Assembly (NCBI GenBank): GCA_013154295.1
Contig: JAADCS010000008.1
Location: 1 to 57,425, forward strand
DNA from: Thermotogae bacterium
GTDB taxonomy: Bacteria; Hydrothermota; Hydrothermia; LBFQ01
Direction: 5' to 3'
DNA length: 57,425 bases
The notes under the pieces were generated by a model. It ran no database searches. It saw only the letters and a program-made list of their open reading frames with translations, and had not been told where the DNA came from. The translations under genes were made by a program, and so were the position numbers. Below are positions 47,786-57,212 of the stretch, piece after piece; the first letter of the stretch is position 1; each line of letters begins with the position of its first letter.

Positions 47786-48289
47786 ATGAGGGTGTGGAGG
47801 GTGATAGTTAGCGTTGCGGTGGTAGGAGTCGGAGCTTTGGTAATTCTGTACTTTTTCATGGAAAGATTGGAGAGAAAGACGGTTCGTTTGGAGTTCAATG
47901 AGGAGCCTGCAGTCGTAGACACCTCGGATAACTGGCGTGTTGAGGATCTTCCAGAAAGATGGCCGGAGTTTTTTAACGATTCTCTCGCTGCCTTGGGGGA
48001 AGAACTCTTCGCCACACGCGGATGTAGAGTATGCCATACGGTAGGTGGGGGTGACTTGGTCGGTCCTGATCTAGCAAACCTGCGAAAGAGAGCCACCTAT
48101 AGATGGTCTCTGCTTATGCTTCTCAAACCGGACAGTATGCAACAGTACGACAGCACCGCCCGAAGGCTGCTGAAAGAATACGGTGTTCAAATGCCCAACC
48201 AAAAACTCACTCCTCAGGAGGCTGAAGCTATTCTACACTACGTCCTAAAAGGTGGCCGGAATCAGAACTCAAACAGCTCCGGTAGGTAG
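47786..48289 (+). CDS. Membrane-anchored monoheme c-type cytochrome
   Basis: N-terminal TM, GCRVCHTVGGGDLVGPDLANL (CXXCH), QMPNQKLTPQEAEAILHYV. Confidence 0.9.
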   Translation: MRVWRVIVSVAVVGVGALVILYFFMERLERKTVRLEFNEEPAVVDTSDNWRVEDLPERWPEFFNDSLAALGEELFATRGCRVCHTVGGGDLVGPDLANLRKRATYRWSLLMLLKPDSMQQYDSTARRLLKEYGVQMPNQKLTPQEAEAILHYVLKGGRNQNSNSSGR

Positions 48290-49092
48290 GTCTTGAGCAT
48301 CTCGTTTATCAGGATCTTCTCCTGCTGTACGGCCACGGAGTCGTCCGTGTATATGACCGTACGTACGTTGGGGCCCTGAAGGGGACCGAACTTGTCGGGA
48401 GGTACCTGAACGTTCTCCTTTACCTCAACTGCCTCAACGAAGATCTGCGCTCCACTCTCGGTGAGAACCTCCCACCCCAAGGGTATACCCTTGTATATGA
48501 AGAGCCTTATGTCCTTGCCTTTGACCTTGTAAACGTCGGCTTTCTTACCCGCTATCTTCTTAACGAACAGCTGGTTGGGTTTTTGGATCATACCCTTGTA
48601 GACTATCCCCAGCTGGAGTTCCTTGGCGAACTTTTCAATCAGGGGACCTATCTTGTTCTTTTGTTCCGGAGAAAGTTTGTCCCACCTACTCTTCAGAATC
48701 AGGAATAGGTTGTTGGGACGCGCCGAACCTATGATAGAATCAGGTATGAAAGTATCTCTAAGCTCCTCCTTGATGTATTTGCGTTTGAAACGTCGACCGT
48801 AGGAGTATATCCACTCCTTGGTACCTATATCCCAACCTTCCAAGGGTACCTTACCGAACTTTACGGATATGACGTTCCGATGCTTGTGGGTCTTGAGGCC
48901 GTATTCGTCCCACCAAAGCTCCTCGTAACCCTCTTCATCACCCGAAACCTTATACTTTATGTATCCGCTCTTCACATCGTAGGGACGGAATACGTCCTCA
49001 ATGCTTAACTTGGAATAATCCTTCTTCTTCCCGCAGGAGAAAGCTCCAAAAACTATAGCCCCGCCTACGAACAACAAAAGCAATCTCCTCAT
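48262..49092 (-). CDS. Hypothetical lipoprotein
   Basis: Signal and lipobox LFVGGAIVFGAFSCGKKKD. Confidence 0.75.
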   Translation of the reverse strand: MRRLLLLFVGGAIVFGAFSCGKKKDYSKLSIEDVFRPYDVKSGYIKYKVSGDEEGYEELWWDEYGLKTHKHRNVISVKFGKVPLEGWDIGTKEWIYSYGRRFKRKYIKEELRDTFIPDSIIGSARPNNLFLILKSRWDKLSPEQKNKIGPLIEKFAKELQLGIVYKGMIQKPNQLFVKKIAGKKADVYKVKGKDIRLFIYKGIPLGWEVLTESGAQIFVEAVEVKENVQVPPDKFGPLQGPNVRTVIYTDDSVAVQQEKILINEMLKTYLPELFEF

Positions 49093-49142
49093 AAGTGGGG
49101 AAGTCTATTTCAACCCCCCAGTGGCTTATTCTAAGGAGGAAA

Positions 49143-49634
49143 CTACCCGTTTTCGTAGAGGTCAGTCAAGTCTTCGTAGGTCTCTCGGTGGCCTTCGTCG
49201 TACCTGTCGGGGTTCTCAAGTAGGTCCTCAAGGAGTTGTGGCGTCATGTCTTTTAAAGGGGTGCCGTTCAGGAGACCGGCAGGGGCGTGGTCGCATAGGC
49301 CTATACATTCGGTCTCCTCTACGAACACCTTCTTGGGGTCGGCCTTTTCCTTAGCCAGCTTTAGTAGATCGTAGGCACCCTTCTGCATGCAGGCCAGGTT
49401 GGTGCATATGGATAGTTTGTGTTTCGGTGTGGGTTCGAGGTGGAAAAAATGATAGAAGGAAGCTACGCTTACGATTTGGGTTTCGCCATAACCTAAAACT
49501 TCGTTTATAAGTTTTATACCATCCGGATGTATCCAACCGTACTCATCTTGAACTTCGTGTAAGGCCGCTATGAGGGCACTGTCAGCTTTCGGAAATATGC
49601 GTTTGACGTTTTCCAACCTTTCTTTCAGAGTCAT
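49143..49634 (-). CDS. nuoE: NADH-quinone oxidoreductase subunit E-like (2Fe-2S thioredoxin fold)
   Basis: ALIAALHEVQDEYGWI, SICTNLACMQKGAYDLL, EETECIGLCDHAPAGLLNG. Confidence 0.92.
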   Translation of the reverse strand: MTLKERLENVKRIFPKADSALIAALHEVQDEYGWIHPDGIKLINEVLGYGETQIVSVASFYHFFHLEPTPKHKLSICTNLACMQKGAYDLLKLAKEKADPKKVFVEETECIGLCDHAPAGLLNGTPLKDMTPQLLEDLLENPDRYDEGHRETYEDLTDLYENG

Positions 49635-49690
49635 CTGGTTGGTATTCTAACAGAGAACGGTGACCCCGTTGCCCCTTTCAGGGCTACTTT

Positions 49691-51262
49691 CTATTTCCTA
49701 TCTAAAGCCGCCTTTAAAAGGCCTACGAAAAGGGGACCAGGATTCAAGGGGCGAGAGGTGTACTCCGGGTGAAACTGTACTCCTACATAGAAGGGATGCT
49801 CTGCCCACTCTATTACCTCAACCAACCCTCTCGTTTCCCCCACTATCTGTAGGCCACTCTTTTCAAAACTATCCCTGTAGGCGTTGTTGAACTCGTATCG
49901 GTGTCTATGTCTCTCCCTTATAATTTCCTTACCATATAGCTTGCGGGTCAGCCCCTCTCTAAGACTCACTTCCTGACCTCCGAGCCTCATCGTAGCTCCC
50001 AGGCGATCTATGTTCTTCTGGTCCGGAAGCAGATGTATCACAGGATGGGGAGTGTTGGGTTGAAACTCCTCACTGTGGGCATCTTTCAGCTTCAGTACGT
50101 TCCTGGCCCATTCCACTGTCATAAGTTGCATGCCTAAGCATATGCCCAATATAGGTACGGAATTTTTACGGGCAAAACTTATAGCGGATATTTTGCCCTC
50201 TATCCCTCTCTCGCCAAAACCTCCAGCTATGATGAGGGCATCGTAATCTTTCAGGTTTCGCGTTCCCTCCCTCTCAAGGCGTATAGCGTCTATAAGCTCC
50301 ACCTTGGGTTTAACTTTCAAATGGGCACCGGCATGAATAACGGCCTCTATAAGGCTTTTGTAAGCGTCCCGAACCTCTATGTACTTACCTACTATCCCTA
50401 CGCTCACCTCTCCCACGGAATTCTCCACCCTCTCCACGAAGTTCTCCCATGCTTCGAGGGAGCGGTCGGTATATATTCCAAGACCCAGTTTTTCAAATAT
50501 GAGATCGTCTAAATTCTGCTCTGCTAGGAGGAAGGGAACACGATATACGTTTTCTAAATCGTGAGCGCCTACGACGGCCCTTAGGGGGAGACTTGAGAAG
50601 AGGGCCAACTTTTTACGTGCTTCCGGAGTTAGGGGTTTTTCGCCTCTGGCGATTAAGGCGTCAGGCTGTATGCCTATTTCCCTTAGTTTCTGAACAGAAT
50701 GCTGGGTAGGTTTGGTCTTTATCTCCCCGATGGACTTGACGAAAGGCACGTAGGAAACGTGTAGGTAGAAAGAACTCTCTTCAAGCCCCATCTGACGGGC
50801 AGCTTCCAAAAAGGGAAGGCTCTCTATATCTCCCACGGTTCCACCTATCTCCACCACCGTTACATCGTACTCTCTGGCTACCTCCCTTATTCGCTCCTTT
50901 ATAAGATCTGTGAGGTGGGGTACAACCTGAACCGTGGCTCCCAGATACTTACCCTGGCGTTCTCTTTCGATCACCTCCAGGTATACCTGGCCGGCCGTTA
51001 GATTGTTCCTCTTAGATAGATCCTCGTTGAGAAAACGTTCATAATGCCCTATGTCCAAATCGGTCTCACCCCCGTCGTCCGTAACGAACACTTCTCCGTG
51101 TTGATATGGATTCATGGTACCAGCATCGTAATTGAGGTAGGGGTCTATCTTTATGATGCTGACTCTTAAACCACGACTCTTAAGAAGCAAACCTATTGAG
51201 GCTGAGGTTATTCCTTTACCCAACGAGGAGAGAACTCCACCTGTTACGAAAACCAACTTCAT
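49691..51262 (-). CDS. pyrG: CTP synthase
   Basis: VFVTGGVLSSLGKGITSASIG, DGGETDLDIGHYERF, GICLGMQLM, QFHPEYTSRPL. Confidence 0.98.
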   Translation of the reverse strand: MKLVFVTGGVLSSLGKGITSASIGLLLKSRGLRVSIIKIDPYLNYDAGTMNPYQHGEVFVTDDGGETDLDIGHYERFLNEDLSKRNNLTAGQVYLEVIERERQGKYLGATVQVVPHLTDLIKERIREVAREYDVTVVEIGGTVGDIESLPFLEAARQMGLEESSFYLHVSYVPFVKSIGEIKTKPTQHSVQKLREIGIQPDALIARGEKPLTPEARKKLALFSSLPLRAVVGAHDLENVYRVPFLLAEQNLDDLIFEKLGLGIYTDRSLEAWENFVERVENSVGEVSVGIVGKYIEVRDAYKSLIEAVIHAGAHLKVKPKVELIDAIRLEREGTRNLKDYDALIIAGGFGERGIEGKISAISFARKNSVPILGICLGMQLMTVEWARNVLKLKDAHSEEFQPNTPHPVIHLLPDQKNIDRLGATMRLGGQEVSLREGLTRKLYGKEIIRERHRHRYEFNNAYRDSFEKSGLQIVGETRGLVEVIEWAEHPFYVGVQFHPEYTSRPLNPGPLFVGLLKAALDRK

Positions 51263-51298
51263 AGGGCAAAGGATTTTAAGTCCGTAGCGGGGAATAGG

Positions 51299-52618
51299 CT
51301 AAGGGTAGTTAGAGGGATCCAACAGGTTGCTAAGGATCTCTTCCAATTTCATTGCCCTTGAGCCTTTAATGGCCACCACCTCCCCATCCCACCTTGGGAT
51401 GTACTCGACCACCTGGCCGTATTCCGAAGCCAACCATCCTTTCTTACCACAGCGTTTGGCTTCCTCGACCGTAATCCTAGCCCACCGACCGAAACCGATC
51501 ACCTCCGATATACCGTAACGGCATATTCTCTCCCCAGCCCATCTATGCCAGCGCTCGGATTCCTTGCCCAATTCCAACATATCCCCGAAAACCAGTAGGA
51601 TCCTTTTGCCCCTATAGAGGAGCGAGAGGGATCTCAACAGGCCCTCAACTGAAAGCGGGTTGGAGTTATAGGCGTCGTTTACTATGATCTTGTCTCTCCA
51701 ACGTATTCTTTCCATTCTCATCGGTTGACCTTTAAAATTCTTAAGGGCGTTTTGTACATCCTTGAGAGGAATTCCAAAAAGCAGTGAAAAGGAGGCTACG
51801 GCTAAAGCGTTCTCCCCGAAACCAACGTGGGGGTAGGGGACGAAGAAGTCAAATCCCCTAAACCGGAAGGAAACACCTTCCTTACTCAAAGTTAGGTCCT
51901 CCCCTTTAAAATGCGACTTCTCGGAAAAGCCGTACCTGTAGTGGGGAACTTCCGGGAATATGGGGGCGTCCTCCGGCACTAGGACGAAACCGTCGGTATA
52001 ACGAAGAGCCGAATACTCCTCCATCACGGCGTTGTACGTACTTCCCAGACCTTCAAGGTGTTCCGGCCCTAACTTCGTATAGACTACATGGTTCGGTCGC
52101 GCGAGCGAGGATAATTCCGAAATCTCGCCGAGCCTATTCGTTCCAAGTTCAAGGACCCATACATCCTCGTTCCCTTCGGTATTGAGAATGGTTAGGGCCA
52201 CACCTATCAGGTTGTTGTAGCTCTTGATTGGCCCCCTCACCCTATAGAACCCTCTTAGGACCTGGAGCATCATCTCCTTGGTGGTGGTCTTACCTACGGC
52301 TCCCAGAATCGCAATCACCTGACCTCCAAACTGGCTACGGGCGTAAGCCACCAACCTACGTAATGCATATCTGACGTCCTCCACCACCACACCCGCCGTC
52401 ATTCCTGGTACTACCCTACGAGCCAAGACACCTGCAGCCCCTTTTCTTACAGCATCTGCCACAAAAGTATGGCCATCGTGTCTATCACCTTTAAGAGCTA
52501 CAAAGAGTTGCCCCACCTTTACGGAGCGGCTATCGACAGTTACGCCGCGCACTTCCTTGTCTTCTCCTACCAGATAACCACCGGTTATGCGGGCGATTTC
52601 AGAAAGTTTAAAACGCAT
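51299..52618 (-). CDS. murF: UDP-N-acetylmuramoyl-tripeptide--D-alanyl-D-alanine ligase
   Basis: VTVDSRSVKVGQLFVALKGDRHDGHTFV, GAVGKTTTKEMM, NDAYNSNPLSVEGLL. Confidence 0.95.
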   Translation of the reverse strand: MRFKLSEIARITGGYLVGEDKEVRGVTVDSRSVKVGQLFVALKGDRHDGHTFVADAVRKGAAGVLARRVVPGMTAGVVVEDVRYALRRLVAYARSQFGGQVIAILGAVGKTTTKEMMLQVLRGFYRVRGPIKSYNNLIGVALTILNTEGNEDVWVLELGTNRLGEISELSSLARPNHVVYTKLGPEHLEGLGSTYNAVMEEYSALRYTDGFVLVPEDAPIFPEVPHYRYGFSEKSHFKGEDLTLSKEGVSFRFRGFDFFVPYPHVGFGENALAVASFSLLFGIPLKDVQNALKNFKGQPMRMERIRWRDKIIVNDAYNSNPLSVEGLLRSLSLLYRGKRILLVFGDMLELGKESERWHRWAGERICRYGISEVIGFGRWARITVEEAKRCGKKGWLASEYGQVVEYIPRWDGEVVAIKGSRAMKLEEILSNLLDPSNYP

Positions 52619-52738
52619 ACCCTAAATTCTAAGGTAAAAATGCTGTTACAACCTAACCTTGAACAACCTACGGGAGCAATGCAATGTATTGGCAAACTCC
52701 CAAAACCCCTTTCACATACGACCATAAAATCGGAATCT

Positions 52739-54445
52739 ATGAAAAAGGGTTTGGTTTTGCTTTGGATAATCCTGCCGATTTTTGCTTTCGCCGATACTCT
52801 GGCAATAATACACATAAACGATACCCATCACCATCTCTTTCCCCACGGAGAATGGAACGGTATATCGTCGGCAGCCCACAAGATAAGGGAGTTGAAGTCT
52901 TTCTATCCTAACAATCTGTTCTTTCATGCTGGCGATATTTTCGTGGGAGATTTTTCTTTTCCGTACGGTTTAGGACGGGCGGAGCTGCGCCTTTTGAGCC
53001 TCCTTTCACCGGACGCTATAACTTTGGGCAACCACGAGTTGGATATAACACCAGATAGTCTGTACTCGGTTTTAAACGATGTTGGAGGATTTACTACCTT
53101 CCTTTCGGCCAACTTGAGACCGGACACCATACCCCTAGCTTCTTTGGTTAGGCCCTATACCACCTTCAGCAGATCCGGTAGGTTGATATGCGTTTTAGGT
53201 TTGACTACAAACCAATTTAATTTGCTTAACCCAGCCCAAGATCCGGTACAGTTTGAAAACCCGGTCTACGTGGCTCAAATATACGAGGATACATTTGACC
53301 TTTTAGGGTGTGATCTACGGTTGATCCTATCCCATGCTGGTGTCCATATGGACAGTTCCATAGCTTCATCCACCCGTTCCTACGACCTTATCGTCTCTGG
53401 ACATACCCACGCCTGTTATGACGGGGCTGCCGCTATACCTAATGCCTCCGGCGATACCACCTATCTGGCAGAGGCCTGTGAACATTACAAGGCCGTGGGG
53501 CTGTGGTTGGTAGATATGGATAGCTTGAAGGTGATCGGTCACAGGCTCTTTAGGTTAAGTGATACGTCAGCTTTAGATCCGGAGTTCGTGGACTCGTTGA
53601 ACGTCCTTCAAGCTCGTATAGAGAGTCGTTATGGTCCAGTTTTCGACGACTCCGTGGCCTACGCGGTCCGTGAATTGACCAATGTACCTGACAGCTCCCA
53701 GTATCTGGATACACCCTTGGGTAACCTCATAACCGATGCTTTACGTTCCAAAGCCGCCAGTGATGTGGCCGTACTACCCTACTTCTATATTGCTGAACCT
53801 TTTACGGTAGGTCGAATCACCTCCAACGACGTTCTCATGGCTTTTCCTTATGGACTAAGTGAAACAGCTATCACAGGAACTAATATGTACCTTTTGAGAA
53901 TACATCTAACAGGAGCCGATTTTTACCGTCTCCTTTCAGTGGCCCAGGAGTTCGTGGGTAGCTCTCCCATCGTTCAGGTTTCGGGAATGGCATACCGATT
54001 TTCTCCCGATTCCAGCCCACCCCTTCTGCCGGAGGATATAACCATCGGCGGAGCTCCTCTGGATACTACGGCCGTTTACAGTGTTGCTGCCGATATGGGT
54101 ACTTTACATCTAGCCAGCCTTTTAGGAGTAACTCCCGTGATGGTTGAAACCACTTCTTACACTATGTTCGAAGCTATGCGAGAGTATTTCCGAGAGATGG
54201 GAGCTTTAAATCACACCTCCGAGGGACGCATAGCCTACAGAAATTCTTTGAACTTGGCCGAGCGAAGAGCGGTTGAGTCGGCGATTCGCGTTAGCGAACG
54301 CACCGTATCTTCCAACGAGCCTTTCAGTGTATATGATGCAACCGGAAGACTTCTGGCCCGTAACGTTTTCGTCTTTAGGACTCATAAGGTAGGGGTTTTC
54401 TTCGTCAAAAGGGGGAGGGAGGTTATCCGCATAATCTTGAGATGA
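52739..54445 (+). CDS. 5'-nucleotidase/metallophosphoesterase, secreted, with T9SS-like C-terminal sorting domain
   Basis: IIHINDTHHHLFP, HAGDIFVGD, TLGNHELD, SGHTHACYD; C-terminus VYDATGRLLARNVF...VGVFFVKRGREVIRIILR; start set at MKKGLVLLWIILPIFAFA. Confidence 0.92.
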   Translation: MKKGLVLLWIILPIFAFADTLAIIHINDTHHHLFPHGEWNGISSAAHKIRELKSFYPNNLFFHAGDIFVGDFSFPYGLGRAELRLLSLLSPDAITLGNHELDITPDSLYSVLNDVGGFTTFLSANLRPDTIPLASLVRPYTTFSRSGRLICVLGLTTNQFNLLNPAQDPVQFENPVYVAQIYEDTFDLLGCDLRLILSHAGVHMDSSIASSTRSYDLIVSGHTHACYDGAAAIPNASGDTTYLAEACEHYKAVGLWLVDMDSLKVIGHRLFRLSDTSALDPEFVDSLNVLQARIESRYGPVFDDSVAYAVRELTNVPDSSQYLDTPLGNLITDALRSKAASDVAVLPYFYIAEPFTVGRITSNDVLMAFPYGLSETAITGTNMYLLRIHLTGADFYRLLSVAQEFVGSSPIVQVSGMAYRFSPDSSPPLLPEDITIGGAPLDTTAVYSVAADMGTLHLASLLGVTPVMVETTSYTMFEAMREYFREMGALNHTSEGRIAYRNSLNLAERRAVESAIRVSERTVSSNEPFSVYDATGRLLARNVFVFRTHKVGVFFVKRGREVIRIILR

Positions 54446-54641
54446 GCGTTTTTCATCCATAGCGATGTGCTGGATCTTTTAATGCCAATTCTTTTGGTGA
54501 ATAAGATCGGGTGTGGTGTATTCGGCTATGCTGGGCGTGATAGGTCATACTCTCTTGCTCCATAAATATCCCTTTTGGGTAAGGCATTCCTTCCAAGAGG
54601 TATACACAAACGGGCCGAAGTTTTAAAGGCGGTAGGCGAAC

Positions 54642-54686
54642 GGGGTGGTTTCACTTGGAGGCTATTTGGCCGCAGAGTGAAACCGA
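54642..54686 (-). repeat. Dispersed palindrome-bearing repeat, copy B
   Basis: Reverse complement matches 25021-25065 at 43/45 positions. Confidence 0.93.
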
Positions 54687-54784
54687 TTCAGGTGCTACGA
54701 GCTGGTAGTAGTCGGAGAAGCCAACGAGAGAAAATAACGGCGACTCGAAAAGGAACGTCTCTAGTCGAACGAATTCAACTTAAC

Positions 54785-55708
54785 TTAAGCTTCACCTTCC
54801 TTTTTTAGTAAATCTCCCGCCAAACCCAACGAAGAGGCCAGCTTGGAGAGTTCAACTGGGAAGAAGATCTTGGTAGCCTGGCCATCAGCCAGTTTCTTCA
54901 AGGCCTCAAAGTATTGGATGGTTATCACCTCGTGTGTGGGTTGGGTTTCTTTTATAGCGTTGAAGATGTAAAGAATACGATCTCTTTCCGCTTCGGCCAC
55001 CAAACGTATGGCTTTGGCCTTACCTTCCGCTTCCAGGATCTGGGCTTGTCTTTTACCTTCCGCCTGAAGAATCTGGGCCTGCTTTTGACCTTCCGCTTTC
55101 TTTATCTGCGACTCCTTGTAACCTTCGGCCTCAAGGATCATAGCTCTCTTTTCTCTTTCAGCCTTCATCTGCTTGTGCATGGCCTCCATTACGTCGCGAG
55201 GAGGGTCTATGCGTTTTAGCTCTACGCGAGTGACCTTAACCCCCCAACTGTCCGTCGCCTCGTCCAGGGTTATTCGGAGTTTGGAGTTTATGACCTCACG
55301 GCTCGTGAGAGTTTCGTCCAAGGTCAGCTCACCTATGATGTTTCGCAGGTTTGTCTGGGCGAGATTTATAACGGCCAGTTTGAAGTTCTGGACCTTATAG
55401 ACCACGTCCTCTGGTTTAACGACCTTGTAGTATATCACCCCATCGACCGTAACGACCACGTTGTCCTTGGTTATAACTTCCTGGGGGGGTACATCCACCA
55501 CCTGCTCTCTCATATCCACCTTTATGACCCTCTCTACTATGGGGATGACCAGGTGGAGACCGGAGTACAGGGTCTTACGGTACTTTCCGAAGCGCTCAAC
55601 TATAGCGGCCTCGTAGGGCCTAACTATAACAACCGCCTTGTATATGAAGATTATGAAGACCCATATAAGGGCGACGATAGCCAGAATGCCAATAGGTCCT
55701 CCTATCAT
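54785..55708 (-). CDS. SPFH/band-7 (stomatin/QmcA-like) membrane protein
   Basis: [33 protein letters not shown]...[22 protein letters not shown]. Confidence 0.95.
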   Translation of the reverse strand: MIGGPIGILAIVALIWVFIIFIYKAVVIVRPYEAAIVERFGKYRKTLYSGLHLVIPIVERVIKVDMREQVVDVPPQEVITKDNVVVTVDGVIYYKVVKPEDVVYKVQNFKLAVINLAQTNLRNIIGELTLDETLTSREVINSKLRITLDEATDSWGVKVTRVELKRIDPPRDVMEAMHKQMKAEREKRAMILEAEGYKESQIKKAEGQKQAQILQAEGKRQAQILEAEGKAKAIRLVAEAERDRILYIFNAIKETQPTHEVITIQYFEALKKLADGQATKIFFPVELSKLASSLGLAGDLLKKEGEA

Positions 55709-56154
55709 GACTCCCTCCTTTTTGTTTTCTTTACTTTCAGCTTAGCTCCTAAGATTTCCACAACCTCAACTTCATCGCCAACTTTTAAAGGGTCGTCGCT
55801 TTCGGCTCTCCATTCCTCACCCTCTACCCGCACCACATAACCATAGGGATCCGCTTCTACGACCTTACCCACCTTTCCGATCAAACCTTGGGGGGTGAAG
55901 GCGGTAGGTGGAGGTCCTTCATCATCGCTTGAAAGTTTATAAGCTACGGCGATAATAGAAGTTACCACTAGTATGAAGATCACCGCTTGGATCGGCCACG
56001 GGACGCCAAAGTACGTCATAAAGGAGACCAAAACAAAGCCCACTCCTACGGCGAAAAACTCAAAGTTGGTGGGAAGACCCAACTCTGAAACTATGAAAGA
56101 GACCCCTACTATCAAAAAAACTATACTCCAAACTTGCTGGCTCCAATGTGGCAC
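55705..56154 (-). CDS. NfeD-like membrane protein
   Basis: Four TM region then [51 protein letters not shown]; revised GTG start 5 nt after TAAAAT. Confidence 0.85.
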   Translation of the reverse strand: MPHWSQQVWSIVFLIVGVSFIVSELGLPTNFEFFAVGVGFVLVSFMTYFGVPWPIQAVIFILVVTSIIAVAYKLSSDDEGPPPTAFTPQGLIGKVGKVVEADPYGYVVRVEGEEWRAESDDPLKVGDEVEVVEILGAKLKVKKTKRRES

Positions 56155-56216
56155 GTTATATTTTAAAGCGGTAATCTGATCATAGACCTCCTGCTTCCCC
56201 TGTATAATAATCGCCG

Positions 56217-56474
56217 ATGCGTAAGCTGGTGTCGATATTCCTTTTTGCAGTTTCATCGGTTGTGATCGCTGGATGTGTAACGAGTAAGGATGCTAAGGAG
56301 TTTGAGCGCCGCTTAAGCCGCCTTGAGCGGGAGGTAAATAGTTTGAGAAGGGAAGTTTCGGAGGCCAAGGGAGAGGTTTCGTCCGCTGTGGGTAAGGTTA
56401 AAGCTCTGGAGGAGAACTACAGGTTTCTACTTAACGAGTTGAAGCGGATAAAGGGAAAGCGCGGGAGGAAGTGA
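56217..56474 (+). CDS. Small coiled-coil lipoprotein
   Basis: MRKLVSIFLFAVSSVVIAGC lipobox followed by a heptad-rich region. Confidence 0.75.
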   Translation: MRKLVSIFLFAVSSVVIAGCVTSKDAKEFERRLSRLEREVNSLRREVSEAKGEVSSAVGKVKALEENYRFLLNELKRIKGKRGRK

Positions 56475-56475
56475 T

Positions 56476-57195
56476 ATGCTTGAGATTATAGGGGTATGGA
56501 TCGCGGCGTTTCTAACGCTGGCTATCCTCTCCCTCATCGTTAAGGAGAATCCACTCTATCGTTTTGCCGAACACATCTTCGTCGGAGTTTCCGCTGGCTA
56601 CGGTGTAATGAACACGTTCAACCAAGCTATATGGCCCCAAATAGCTCAAGGTATAAGGGATAGTAAGTTCATCGTTATAAAAATCGGCACGTTCAACTTC
56701 ATGGGTCAAAAGGTTCCGTTTTTGACCGTAGGGCAGTTGGTCATTCTTATAGGTGTAATCTTGGGTATCATGATCTTGGCTAAGTTGGAGATCTTTAAGT
56801 ACGTAGCTCCCAATCTACGTTGGATCTCCCTCTATCCGTTGGCCGTTACCATAGGTATAGGTACAGGTATAGGTCTAACGGCCGCTTTTCAGGGTTTCAT
56901 ATTTCCCCAGGTGAAAGCCACTTTCCTCCCCCTTTGGACGTCAAACTTTATGGAGCCCGCAAGTCTCATGATGATACTATCCAACTGGGTTTTCTTGATA
57001 GGTGTTGTAACTACAATTTTATACTTTTTCTTCTCGGCCGAACAAAAAGGTATAATGAAACCTATAGTTAGCGTAGGTATCGTGTTCATTATGGTAGCCT
57101 TTGGGGCCTCTTTCGGCTATACTGTAATGGGGAGGATCTCTTTATTGTTGGGTCGCATTTACTTCCTTCTCCATAACTGGTTACAGCTGATTTAG
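56476..57195 (+). CDS. Conserved-looking multi-pass membrane protein, unknown function
   Basis: About six hydrophobic segments; ENPLYRFAEHIFVGVSAGYGVMN. Confidence 0.65.
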   Translation: MLEIIGVWIAAFLTLAILSLIVKENPLYRFAEHIFVGVSAGYGVMNTFNQAIWPQIAQGIRDSKFIVIKIGTFNFMGQKVPFLTVGQLVILIGVILGIMILAKLEIFKYVAPNLRWISLYPLAVTIGIGTGIGLTAAFQGFIFPQVKATFLPLWTSNFMEPASLMMILSNWVFLIGVVTTILYFFFSAEQKGIMKPIVSVGIVFIMVAFGASFGYTVMGRISLLLGRIYFLLHNWLQLI

Positions 57196-57212
57196 AAATC
57201 GTATTGGTCAAT

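Noticed and set aside
49093-49110. TAGACT 9 nt before the lipoprotein start at 49092
   Set aside because: Near match only to TANAAT; left out of the count.
52469-52738. N-terminal extension of the 5'-nucleotidase ORF
   Set aside because: Antisense to murF and lacks a signal peptide; MKKGLVLLWIILPIFAFA at 52739 has a signal peptide and a -10 at the expected distance.
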